Source: Digitaria exilis (taxonomy: Eukaryota; Streptophyta; Magnoliopsida; Poales; Poaceae). From it: DNA of 64,000 nt. Positions within the stretch are counted from its first letter, which is position 1, and every line of letters starts with the position of its first letter. The stretch is from assembly GCA_015342445.1 (NCBI GenBank), contig JACEFO010002196.1, positions 434,001 to 498,000 of the forward strand, written 5' to 3'. Both the position numbers and the translations under genes were made by a program. Below are positions 47,170-58,259 of this stretch, one piece after another. Under the pieces are notes generated by a model. That model worked only from the letters and a program-made list of their open reading frames with translations. It searched no databases and was not told the DNA's origin.

Positions 47170-48738
47170 TATTATTACTCCTGCAGTCCTGCATAAGTAC
47201 GAGCAACCATAGTTGTGAAGAAGTAAGACCACAGTACCTACCGAAGGCAAAGCTGTATGCTGTAGGCTATGTCCACTAATAATTCAGTGGTGTTACTGTT
47301 CCTTAATGTAATGTGAACATGCCCTTTGGTGGCCACTTTATCAGTGATGAAATGAAAAGGCTATGCTAAGTCAACATTCAATCACATTTCATTCTGAGGT
47401 CTCAAATATAGAAAACATCCTTGCATGGATAATGAACTCTTTTCCTCTTTTAAAATCACCGTTAATAGCCACCAATGACAACAGAAAACATTAATTATTA
47501 GTTGTCTATCTGTATATCTGCACCAAGATCGCTGCATATATATTATAAAATTTGTAATATATACTGTTAGCTTGAAGAGGTTGGTTGTGACAGATAACTC
47601 TGTCGATGTAGTTGTGATAAGTGACAGTCGAGGCAAGGATCCTGTTGCTGGCAGCCCATGGTGGTTGCCAGCCAAGAGGGAGAACGGCAGCAGCTGCAGG
47701 AACGGACCAGCACTGCTGGCAGAGGGACAGTTTGGGCACAACATAAGCTGGGATACTAATACCACCTAGATGCATAGTTAAATTCCAGCAACTTTCGTTT
47801 GCTATTAATCTCAAACTACACCAAGAGGTAGGCCTTCAATTAGGGCCTCAAATTAGCTAGGCTAAACATGAAATTTCAACAGCATGATCTAACTAAGAAG
47901 CAGTAAATCACAGAGCAGATTCAACTGAGCAAAAACAAGCACTCTGTTTTCACTACTCTGTTTAGAAGATGTCGTCCGGTATACATCCCCGCATGAAGTT
48001 AGGGCACAAAACAAATCAAATTGTATGGAACCGAGAACCCCAACTGCAAGGCAAATAAGCTAAACACTTGGAGCCATAAGGAGGAGGATAGCGAGAGGAT
48101 TGGGAGCTCACAGACGAATGGTTGTGGACTTGTGGCACCTTGAGGCGTGCAATGAACTTTGCGCGGCTCTGGCTGTGTTGGTGGAAGGAGGCGAGGTATA
48201 GTTTGGACACCATGGTCAGACCGGGGTCAGAGACGAAGATGACGATTGGGCTAATGGATTAGCACCAACATTGGTGTTTAACCCATCTAAGAACTGTGTG
48301 TAGAGACCCGATATTGTAGATCGGGATCCATATGATCAGGATTATTTTATATTTAAGTTGTAAATTTATCTATTTGTACAAGTATTTATAGAAAAAGACA
48401 AATAGTAAACTAATAGAAAACAGTAATAGTGTCATATATATTTTAAAATAGAGGTAGTAATAAAATCCGAGCAACATTCATCATGAACAATAAATAAAGA
48501 AATTTGAGCATTGCATGAATTATGGTGTTCGAGAAATTTGGTGGATTTTAAAGTTTAAATGCAATATTAATTCCTGAATTTTGGATCCGATGCAATCCTT
48601 TCGAAAAAAAATGGCCTCATGCAAGTAATGAAACATGCCATATTTGTTTTTACATGTATTTTCTATAAACCTCTGTATAAAACGTTTATTCCAAATTAAA
48701 GCACATTTGTTTTTTATAGGACAACATCGCTTATTGAT
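47170..48738. other. Region between the lectin kinase and the hAT element
   Basis: Presumed 3' UTR to about 47400. At about 47905-47945 it holds the second copy of the duplication-edge block also seen at 42640. A 66-codon antisense frame at 48016-48213 is not recognisable. The rest is AT-rich. Confidence 0.5.
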
Positions 48739-49532
48739 TAGTGTTTTCAAGTCGTCCAATTAGTCGGGCTTATTGGTCCCTGGACCTCGATTAGGGATAC
48801 CAAGTAGGTTGGAGCGATTAGATTTCTATTCGTCCGTTTAGTCGCGATTAGTCTCACCAATCAGCTAAGAAGACGATCAAATGTAGACTTTTTTCTGAGT
48901 TGTGTCCCGTCGTGGGCTTGGCCCATTAGGGTTTAGGGCATACAAAGGGCTAATTGAGACAAGACCCGTCCCTTGAGGCTGCAGTCACGCCGTCCACGCA
49001 CAGTCGCCCCTGCCTGGAGTCGCAAGGTTGCGTCACCGCTCCACGCACATCCGCCAGCGCCTCCTTCGGTCCTTCCAAATTCCAATGCTCCGCCAACCTC
49101 CTATGTTCCATTGCCGCCTCCTTCCACTGCTATGCTGAGCGTCTTCCTTCCTCTGCTCCGCCACCGCATCAGGATCCGACGGCTCCAGCAGGTCTTAGGG
49201 ACTGGCGGCCACGGCTGCTGAGAGGCTGCTGCTAGGACCTCAAAATGAGCGTGGAACGTGGACAAAAGGTATAGTACTAGAATGAACTTTCTACTTGTTC
49301 ATTCTTCATGGCCACAGATTTTGATTCATAAGTGAGAACTGATAAGTCATAGGTATATGAAAGACTAGGCCGACTAGTACATTAGTCCTAGAATATGAAT
49401 ATACAGGACGACTAGACTTCGGACTAGAACTAACTAGTCTCGACTAATCGACCTGATCGACGACTAATCATGATTAGTTGTCTTATCGGTGCTCTTATGA
49501 CTAGGTTTGATAAAACGATTTTGAAAACATTG
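48739..49532. mobile_element. Non-autonomous hAT-like element
   Basis: A 794-bp element with ends TAGTGTTTTCAAG and the inverted TTTTGAAAACATTG. The 8-bp duplication matches at 7 of 8 bases: TTATTGAT at 48731-48738 and TTACTGAT at 49533-49540. Subterminal regions are rich in GATTAGTCG / CGACTAATC words in both orientations, as in transposase-binding regions. The C-rich centre (about 48960-49220) has no supported gene. Confidence 0.8.
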
Positions 49533-49540
49533 TTACTGAT

Positions 49541-49828
49541 GACGTTAACAAAGTAGCTCTGCATCGGTCCACCGTTACCACAATGTTAAATTAATGAAAC
49601 ATATATTTATAGGTGGACCAACCAACGCAAGGTTAGACAATAAAAAATGAAGCGCATACAGGAATCAAGTAACACTAAGGTTAGGGAAAAGAAAATAGAA
49701 AAATCAAAGCTACATTTTGGTTGATATATAAAAGAACTTGTGACAATTGGAACTCGAGGGAATTAATCAATCAAGTACATATACTAAAGGGCCAAGTTTT
49801 GGAGGCCCCTCGTGAATCGTGGCTCTAC
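49541..49828. other. Spacer before the minisatellite
   Basis: AT-rich, no feature recognised. Confidence 0.4.
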
Positions 49829-50910
49829 GTGAGACCCACATACCATTTAGGTGGGATCTATGTGGGCCCCACATACCATTTAGGCGGGACCCATGTGGGG
49901 CCCACATACCACTTAGGCGAGCCCCACGTGGGTCCCACATACCACTTAGGCGAGCCCCACGTGGGTCCCACATACCATTTAGGTGCGACCCACGTGTGAC
50001 CTGTCATATGGGACCCACATACTATTTATATGGGACTCAAGTGGAATCACGTACTATTCATGTGGGACCCACGTGGACCCTCACTCTATTTTAGGTGGGA
50101 CCCACATGTTGTTAGGTGGGACGCACATGTGAATCACCCTACGTGGGACCCACATACCATTTAGGCGGGCTCCACGTGGGACCCACATACCATTTAGAAG
50201 GGACTCACATGGGACCCACATACCATTTAGGTGGGCCCCACGTGGGACCCATATACCATTTAGATGGGACCCACATACTATTTATATGGGACCCACGTGG
50301 GATCGCGTACTAGTTATGTGGGATCCACGTGGGACCCGCACACTATTTTAGGTGGAACCCACATGTTGTTGGGTGGGACCCATGTGAGAACCTCATGAGT
50401 TGTGGCCCCACGTGGGACCCACATTATATTTAAGTGGGACCCACATAGAACTCATATATCCCTAAAAGGTAGAGTACAATTCTAAGTTTCTTCACGCATA
50501 CCAAGAAAAACGTAAAAAGAAGCATATACCCCTATAGAAAAAACAAAATAGGCCGCGCATAAAGACTACAGAGTCCCGCGTGAATCCCACCTAAACAATA
50601 AGCGGGTCTTACGTGGGTCCCGCCTAAACCATAAACGGCCCCAACATGGGTCCCGCCTAAATAATGCGTGCGTCCCGCATATTTTTAGGGACAAAATTTG
50701 AACTCTAGAATTACATGTTTTATGGGGAGTACTATTTAGGTGGGACCCGTTACTATTTTGGGTGGTGGACCCACGTACTATTTATGTGGAATCCACGTAG
50801 AACTCGCATACTATTTAGGTGAGACCCCGTACTATTTTTTTTAGGACCCCACATGAGACCTCGCACATTTAAGTGGGACTGATACACTATTTTTGGTGGG
50901 ATCCACATGA
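49829..50910. repeat. 33-bp minisatellite with higher-order structure and an inverted block
   Basis: The basic unit is about 33 bp, read as GTGGGNCCCACATACCATTTAGG plus GGGACCCAC or a variant. Five units run from 49829 to 49993 and about four from 50142 to 50264. Each run is followed by the same degenerate tail (CATACTATTTAT, CGTACTA, CTATTTTAGGTGG, CACATGTTGTT), so a higher-order repeat of about 260 bp occurs twice. Units at about 50575-50680 are inverted (GGGTCCCGCCTAAA), and degenerate forward units resume to about 50910. Many units contain GTGGGNCCCAC. Because the unit is a multiple of three, long frames stay open on both strands; they are not genes. Confidence 0.92.
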
Positions 50911-50956
50911 GACATGCTAATTATTATTTGATGTAATATGTTCCGTGTAGATGCGC

Positions 50957-51010
50957 GCATCAACCTACCTAGTAATCACTAAAGCATCAACCTACCTAGT
51001 AATCACTAAA
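50957..51010. repeat. 27-bp exact tandem duplication
   Basis: Two identical 27-bp copies starting GCATCAACCTACCTAGTAAT lie head to tail at 50957-50983 and 50984-51010, at the edge of the minisatellite. The absence of any difference implies recent slippage. Confidence 0.95.
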
Positions 51011-52909
51011 GCTTACGTGGCTCCGACAAACACCAACAACCTAGCTAGCTACTTTTAGCCCTAAGGTTTCTTTTTAGTAAAACCTTCTAGCTATGTAACA
51101 GCTACATTTTCGTTCAAAAGCTGATGGCAGAAGAAAACCAGTGAATATGCAACCGCAGAAGCAGACAACGTGCAGTCAGCTTACTCTGCAACGTGGGATG
51201 CTGGTGCAGTGCAGGTTCCTTTCAGGCTTCAGCTCAGTCCGGCACGGCTATACTGCCCCTGCCCAGGCAACCATATGGATCACTCACAAGTCACAACTAT
51301 CACAAGTAAACGGTCCAGTCAACATTCCACAGTAATTATGGACCCCATGTATTCCTGCTCATACATTCAACAAACCACAAATTTATCAGCCTTCAGATAC
51401 ATTTTATAAAAGCAGCATATGTTCTAGAGAAAATCCAGAAAACAATGCATCCAGAGAAACTTGCAGAGAAGTTTTCTCGGAAAAGAGAAACATAAAAAAA
51501 TATCAAGGAAATTAGCCAAAACTAACCAAAATTTGCTCTTGTAGAATTCCAACCTCATTGTTCCAATCTGATCACTAGTAGTATAGGGGATATAGGTAAA
51601 ATCAGACACTTTGCATGACCCTCAAGGCCTCAACATATAATATTATACTAGTTTCAGCTGGCTTGAGTGCTTGACTGTTGGTCTGGTAGTAAGTATATCT
51701 CTGTCCTCATATATTTAAGACAGAGGGAATAGTTACCATAACTATTCTTCTGAAAGACTGGATAATAATAACTGGAAGCATCTAGGGAATAGGTACATAT
51801 GAAATATGACACCTCGCATGACCTTAACAAATAATAACTGGAAGCATCCAGGGAATTTGTTAGAAATTTGGACGTTTGAACCAATATTTTCACTACTGTT
51901 GAACTTGCAAGCATGCCAAAAATCAAGCCTAACCATAGAAGGGGCACCGTATAACGCTTGCAAACTTCCAAAATCAAATCCCATGAGTATGCGTGTGGAC
52001 TGTGGAGCACCCAATTGTCACGATTGACCAGTTCAGAGATGCTTACTGTTGCCCCTCGTGAAGAGGCTCCGATTGTCCATCAACTGTTAGGTCATTAATA
52101 AGATTCGTCGAGCACTTTGTAAGACTGCCAAACTTCCACAACCAAACAGCAGCAACCAATTATCATCGTGACTACGCGCAGTCAGGAGCTAGTCATCACA
52201 GACAAGGACCCATGCTCGTGGAGCATTCAGCCTCCTTGTTCCAATCTGATCCCTAGTACCCTAGGGGATAGGTAAATCTTGATGGTTATTCTGGTAGCAA
52301 GTACTAGTTTTCATGACTATTCTTCTGAAAAATGGAAGAATACTAACTGGAAGCATTTGGACGTTATGAACAAATTGTCATTGCGCACCTGTCTTCACGC
52401 AACTGTCAATATAACCCTAGGAAAAATCTGTCTTTACTAATGTTCACTTGCAAGCATGCAAAAAATTAGCCTAACTGTAAAAGGAACACCGCATACCACT
52501 TGCAAACTTCCAAAACCAAATCACATGCTTGTGGGGCAGACAGCTGTCATGATTGACTGGTTCAAAGATGCTTACTGCTACCGCTCGTGAAGGTTCTGAT
52601 GGCCTATCAACTGTTAGGTTAGGTCATTGAAGACCCATAGAGCACCTTGCAAGAATGGCAAACTTCCAAACCCAAACCACAGCAACCAATTATCTACGTG
52701 ACTACGTGCAATTAGGGGCTAGTAGTCACAGACAAGGACGCATGCTCGTGGAGCAGCCAGCTGCCATCACTGACCAGTTCAAAGCTGCTTACACCACATA
52801 AAGGTTCTGATGACCCATCGACGACTGTCAGGTCAAGTCAATGAAGACTCTTAAAACCAAGATATGCATAAGTTGCCATCTGTAGGAACTGTGCCAAACC
52901 AAAGGACCG

Positions 52910-52984
52910 ATGGCGTCTCTTCTCTTTCCGTTCTGCTACTGCCATGAGATATATAAGTTTGCCATCAGATGCAGGAAACGGTAG
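52910..52984 (+). other. Relict start / possible upstream ORF
   Basis: A 24-codon frame starting MASLLFPFCYC and ending at TAG. Its first residues and the preceding leader resemble the true leader and signal peptide starting at 53006 (CTTCTCTTT..CCTGCTACTG). It is a leftover first copy of the start region after a local duplication of about 90 bp. If the transcript begins upstream, it would act as an upstream ORF. Confidence 0.65.
52949..52957 (+). promoter_or_regulatory. TATA-like element before the second lectin kinase
   Basis: ATATATAAG lies about 50 bp upstream of the ATG at 53006, inside the relict ORF. It could place the transcript start downstream of most of that ORF. The call rests on sequence alone. 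Confidence 0.3.
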
Positions 52985-53005
52985 CCAAACAAAAAATAAT
53001 AATCA

Positions 53006-55419
53006 ATGGAACTTCTCTTTTTCGTGCCCTTCCTCCTGCTACTGTCCTCACCATCTGTGCAAGCTCAACAGAACATCACCTTAGGCTCCTCCTTAACACC
53101 TCAAGGGCCTAACAGCTTTTGGCTCTCCCCATCTGGTGACTTTGCGTTCGGCTTCCGCCCAATCGAGGGCAACACCTCCTCCTACTTGCTCGCTGTCTGG
53201 TTCAACAAGATCAACAACAAGACAGTGGCTTGGTATGCCAAGACCACTAATCCACATCCAGTGCTGGTGCAAGTTTCATCCGGTTCATGCCTCCAGCTCA
53301 CCTCCAATGGAGCGCTCTCACTCCAGGACCCTACTGGCACAGAGGTATGGAATCCAGAAGTTGTGGGTGCAGCCTACGCTGCCATGCTCGATACTGGAAA
53401 CTTTGTACTGACTGATGCAGATGGCTCTACCAAGTGGGGAACCTTCGATAACCCAGCAGATACCATCCTGCTCACTCAGGTGCTCACCCCTAAAATGAAG
53501 CTCCACGGCCGTATCAACGCCACCGACTACTCCAATGGCCAGTTCCTCCTTAACCTGCAAAATAATGGTGTTTTTTTTATACTGTTTCTGTGTCTTACAG
53601 TCACCAACATGAATCCTACTGGTCCATGACTGGGAACATAAAAAATTTGGTGTTCAATGCGACTAGCGCGATATACATCACCTTGGATAATGGAACACAC
53701 ATAAAAATCACATCCGGAAAGATCAGCTCCACAGAGGACTACTACCATCGTGCCACACTTGATCCAGATGGTGTTTTCCGGCAATATCTGTATCCCAAGA
53801 AGTTCAGCAACCTTTACACTCAGGCCTGGTCAGTAGTTGACTTCAAAGACCCAGGTATCTATATCCCAAGAAGATCAGCAGCAGAGACAAATGCTGGTAC
53901 TGGGACATGCGGGTTCAACAGTTATACCATGTTGGATGTCACAAACAACCAAACCACCTGCAACTGCCTACCACAGTACTCATTTATTGATGAGCAGAGT
54001 CAAGATAAAGGCTGTAAACCTGACTTCCAGACACAAAGCTGTGACTTGAATGAAGCAGGTGCCACAGAGCAGTTTCAGTTCAAAACATTGATCGATGTGG
54101 ATTGGCCTGAATGTGACTATGAACAATACAACAATATATCTAATGATAAGTGCCAGCAGTTCTGCCTGGAAGATTGTTTATGTGCTGTCATTGTGTTTCG
54201 TGATAGTGACAATACATGTTGGAAGAAGAAGATGCCAGTAACAAGTAGTAATGTTGGCAATAGTGTGCAGAGGACAGTTTTCATCAAGGTACCAACAAAC
54301 AATAATAGTGCACAATCTGACCTTCGTGAACCCAACAGATGGAAGAAAGACAAGAAGTACTGGATCCTGGGAAGTTCATTGTTTCTAGGAACCTCCATCT
54401 TGGTAAACATTTTCCTGATCGCTGTTATACTTTGCGGTACTTACTGTACTACAACCATAAAGGAAGTCCCGTCTCTGCACTCATCAAACGATATAGGATT
54501 GCCCCTGAAAGCCTTCACCTTTGCTGAGCTTGAGAAGGCAACCAGCGGATTCCAGGAGGTACTTGGCACTGGTGCCTCTGGTATTGTGTACAAGGGCAAG
54601 CTACAAGATGATCTAGGTACCTATATTGCTGTCAAGAAAATTGACAAGCTTGAGCAGGAAACAGAGAAGGAGTTCACCGCTGAAGTCCAAACTATTGGAC
54701 GGACACACCACAGGAACTTGGTCGGGTTGCTAGGATTCTGTAATGAAGGAAAAGAAAGACTACTGGTATACGAATTCATGGTCAACGGCTCACTCAACAA
54801 ATTCCTATTTGGTGATGTCAGGCTTCAATGGAATCTTCGAGCTCAGCTTGCTCTCGAGGTGGCAAAGGGGCTGCTATACTTACACGAGGAATGCAGCACA
54901 CAGATTATCCACTGTGACATAAAGCCCCAGAACATCCTTCTTGATGGCAACTTCACAGCAAAGATCTCAGACTTCGGCTTAGCCAAACTTCTCCGAACTA
55001 ATCAGACACAAACAAATACAGGGATCCGGGGTACCCGAGGATATGTTGCACCAGAGTGGTTTAAGAGTATTGGTATCACTGCAAAGGTGGATGTTTACAG
55101 CTTTGGGGTAATCCTGTTGGAGCTCGTCTGTTGCCGGCGAAATGTTGAGTCTGAGGTGGCAGCAGAGGATCAAAAAATACTGACTTACTGGGCGAATGAC
55201 TGTTACAGGTGCGGCAGAATTGATTTTCTGGTCGAGGGTGATGACGAAGCAACTTTTGATTTGAAGAAGGTAGACAGGTATGTTGTTGTGGCATTGTGGT
55301 GCCTCCAGGAGGACCCAACTATGAGGCCTACGATGCTGAAGGTGACACAAATGCTTGATGGAGCGGTTGCTATCCCCACTCCTCCTGATTATTCTTCCTT
55401 TAGCCAATCACTTCCATAA
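53006..55419 (+). pseudogene. G-type lectin receptor-like kinase, tandem copy with one-base frameshift
   Basis: Paralogue of the gene at 44740 with the same single-exon plan: signal peptide (MELLFFVPFLLLLSSPSVQAQ), bulb lectin, EGF-like and PAN-like Cys segments, transmembrane helix, non-RD kinase with GTGASGIVYKG, AVKKID, IIHCDIKPQN, DFGLAK, GTRGYVAPEW. The frame breaks in a run of eight T (53571-53578): the first part continues only to 53629, while the true continuation (YSHQHESYWSMTG...) is open from about 53590 to 55419. One more T would restore an 804-residue protein collinear with its neighbour, and no other defect is seen. It is either a very young pseudogene or a homopolymer sequencing error. 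A separate kinase-bearing product from the Met at 53590 would lack the signal peptide and most of the lectin domain. Confidence 0.9.
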
Positions 55420-56166
55420 GTTCCTTCCTGCATATTGTAACATGTATGAACCAACATAGAGGTGTAAGAAATTCGATATAGCTTTTAAACTGAATGTTTT
55501 TTAGGGGAATATATACTGAATGTTGTTGGATCTGGTATCCTATGGCTACTGATACAGCACTACTGTTTGAGTTGATGATCATTGCATTAATAGTACCTAT
55601 GGTTTGAAGCAATGGGCCACAGCTAATTTTAGGAAGGCTTTAGCACTGCCATTAAGAATATCTATTTCCATAAAATTAGTTTTGCAGGATAAAGGTTTAT
55701 TATTTGATACCCTCAAGCCTTCTCATTGTGTCTACTGTCTTCAGAGCCTCTCCACCATGAGAAAGGGCAGCATGTCTTACCCTTGGTCCTCAGACTCACA
55801 GCAAGCCATGCACATAGCATTTTAGCTAAGATGCATAATTAATTAGCCATGAAACTCTCAATGCAAATTTAATGCTGAAAGAATTTAAACCTTACTGCAC
55901 ATAAGTTAAGTTTTGCTTTCTCATAAAGGAATTTGGGTTGGAAAAGGCAGCATGTATTTTCGTCATCTTTTTGCATGCAACGCTTATCTGTAATCTCTCA
56001 ACTCTACATCCTCAATTTTAAGGAGGTATACTTGCACCACTGTTATTCTCAAGAAAATTAAGAAGACCAAATTCTACTAGTTTCTCCTGAAAACACAAAG
56101 TAAATTTCCAAAACCACAATAGTACCTTATATTTTAAATATGCCAAAAGTAAAAAACAAAAAAAAC
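55420..56166. other. 3' flank of the second lectin kinase
   Basis: Presumed 3' UTR followed by AT-rich intergenic DNA. Short frames (55604-55825) have no support. Confidence 0.5.
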
Positions 56167-56180
56167 AAAAGACTCATTTT

Positions 56181-56230
56181 AGCAACAACAACAACATAGC
56201 CTTTAGTCCCAGGCAAGTTGGGGTAGGCTA
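56181..56230 (-). mobile_element. 50-bp, extremely truncated RTE-like LINE (or SINE) insertion
   Basis: The segment has AACAACAACAACATAGCC and the 3'-tail sequence shared with the LINE at 63682-64000. It is flanked by a perfect 14-bp duplication, AAAAGACTCATTTT, at 56167-56180 and 56231-56244. The tail is a (TTG)n repeat on the minus strand. Confidence 0.85.
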
Positions 56231-56494
56231 AAAAGACTCATTTTCATTTTAGCAAGCTTAAAAAATTAAAAGACTAGCAGAAATCATTGCAAGAATTTAT
56301 GAGATAACTTTGCCAATTAAATAAAGCTGAAATTTTATAGAATTAATCTTACAGTGATGTGAAGATGTGCATACATAACCAAACATTTCTTCACATTAGA
56401 AATTGGAAAATTATATGCATTTTGTGAAGGCCTAAATATGAATAATTCGGATTCATGACGCACAAATGGGGGAATGTTATATACGGGGAATGCG

Positions 56495-56755
56495 CAGTGG
56501 CGTAGCCAGGGGTATTCATGTGTATTCACATGAATACCCTTGGATTTATATAAGCAATGTAATATGTAGTATTAATCTATGTGTATTAACAAAAATACTA
56601 GTCTAGTTCATAGTCTGATTCATTCTACAAGGGAATTTCTATAAAGGTATAATAAACTTTCATCATTTCCTTGTTGATCTTTTTGTGTTTGGTATCTTGT
56701 ATTTGAAAAAAAATCACAATGAATACCCACACTAGAAATTCTGGCTACGCCACTG
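56495..56755. mobile_element. hAT MITE (261 bp)
   Basis: Inverted ends CAGTGGCGTAGCCAG and CTGGCTACGCCACTG (15 bp, perfect). A perfect 8-bp duplication, GGAATGCG, lies at 56487-56494 and 56756-56763. The interior is AT-rich and non-coding. Confidence 0.95.
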
Positions 56756-56763
56756 GGAATGCG

Positions 56764-57368
56764 TCAATAAAAGCAAGTGAATATTACTACCATGTTTAAA
56801 TGATTTAGTACACTTGAAATCTAATGCATTTACAGGTAAAAGGTTGTGATATCTGGCTACCCCTAGAAGTGCAAGGGACGTGCAGATGAATAATTAGTTA
56901 ATTATTATGGGGAATTGGAATGGTGAATTGCAATGAAATACCCCTAATCCAAACAAACAAACCATGAGTATAATCACAAAATTCGGCTACCATGATTAGC
57001 AATCCATATGAATTGTACCTTCCCAGTACCACGTCGTGATGTTTCATTTCATGGGGACAAGGAAAAGACGGTATCGCCTTACAATCGGTAGATTGCAATA
57101 GGCAGCTTTACAGGAAGCAAACGCAAAATTTCACCAGCACCATTCAGTTCAGGTCAGTGGCCTATGACTAGTCAGATTCTTTTCAAGGATTCGATTGATC
57201 CAAACAACTGATGCGTTCCACTACTCATTGTACCATAGGTGCAAGAAAAAAATGAATCGAGAATTCGAGATTTTAACGCACGGAGACCCCCCAAGCGGCA
57301 CAGCGACAGTGTGGTAATTGGTAAAATTGGCCCCCGAGGGCGGTGGAGAATGTGAACTGAGAGCATAC
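56764..57368. other. Intergenic; no gene supported
   Basis: AT-rich sequence that would be intron or flank if the GC-rich exon candidate at 57369-57505 is real. I find no recognisable downstream exon on the minus strand. Confidence 0.4.
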
Positions 57369-57505
57369 CGATGCAGAGAATGGGAGGACAACTGCGCGCG
57401 GGCTGGTTGCGGCTCCCTCCCTAGGAGGCGGGGCGGAGGAGTTCTCTGGCCACCGTCGCGCGTCGGGCCGCGGCGAGCGGCAGCGAGGGGGGAGACGGAG
57501 GCCAT
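57369..57505 (-). other. Possible orphan first exon (transit-peptide-like)
   Basis: An ATG at 57505 opens a Ser/Arg/Pro-rich 45-residue stretch beginning MASVSPLAAARRGP, like a plastid transit peptide. It ends at a good splice donor (CATCG|GTATGC) at 57369/57368. Composition shifts sharply to GC-rich here, as in grass first exons. No second exon can be recognised to the left, so it may be a decayed or captured 5' end. Confidence 0.3.
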
Positions 57506-58259
57506 CCATTGCCGTGGAACGTGTGCTGTGCGTTGTTGGAGGCAGGACGGGGGTGGTAACGCTGGGTCGCTGGCCTGTTGGGCTGATAGATAGGCCACAG
57601 CCAGGCCGCTATCAATAGTATTTTTTTTTTTAAAGAACACGCTAACAAGTAACAATATATAGTAGCAATGAGGCCGCCGTGGCAAAAAGAAGAAAAAAGA
57701 TTCGGCCCATATATGGACTTCTGTTCCGAAAATTATACAACTTCGAGAAGAAAATTACTTTATGTCTTTTAAGGTTTGAGATGGATGCAACGATATCGAA
57801 CGGCTAGATGGTATAGCTAGCGTGGGAACAAACCAGACTCGCCTAAGCACGGAGCGTGGCTGACGTGGCGCTGGTAACTCGCAGAGAAGAAACTTATAAG
57901 CGAAGAGAAGACTTAAGGGAATCTCATATGAGTTCCAAATTTCAAAAATAATTTTCTCTTCAACCGTTAATCAATTTCTAAATTTGTTCGAACGATATTA
58001 TTTTTTACATTTAATGTAATAGGTTAAGATCCAATATGAATATTTCATTTATTTATTTTCACAATTTCAACAAATGTGATATTTAGTTTCAACAATTTCA
58101 ATACAATACTTGAACATTGTAAAGAATCGATTTCAACAATCAAAGCATCGAATGTTGAACTATGTATAAAAATTTGAATCATATTTCGTAAATTATTGGG
58201 CTAGGTTTCATATATTTTTTAATCAATATTATAAAATGCCAATTGCATATGAGTTGTAC
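57506..58259. other. Intergenic; nothing recognised
   Basis: GC-rich to about 57600 (upstream part of the exon candidate), then AT-rich. Confidence 0.4.

Larger units (their letters stand above)
51011..53005 (+). promoter_or_regulatory. Multiplied promoter modules upstream of the second lectin kinase
   Basis: An ordered set of words occurs repeatedly. GTTCCAATCTGATCNCTAGTA appears near 51558 and 52238. TTGCAAACTTCCAAAA appears near 51958 and 52500. A GTTCAAAGNTGCTTAC-type word appears near 52031, 52561 and 52776. ACAAGGAC followed by CATGCTCGTGGAGCA appears near 52201 and 52734. The first lectin kinase has a single GTTCAAAGCTTCATAC at about 44650. The upstream region was therefore duplicated at least once and partly twice. 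Whether the extra copies act as promoters is inference. Confidence 0.7.

Noticed and set aside
47382..47814. Antisense frames of 102-127 codons behind the first lectin kinase
   Set aside because: They overlap each other, have no domain and lie in probable 3' UTR and intergenic DNA.
49721..50313. Repetitive peptides (GPTYHLGG-type) from the 33-bp array
   Set aside because: A repeat unit divisible by three leaves frames open on both strands; there is no start context, splice signal or domain.
49829..50460. CRISPR-like array
   Set aside because: The units are contiguous degenerate repeats without unique spacers, and the genome is a plant nucleus.
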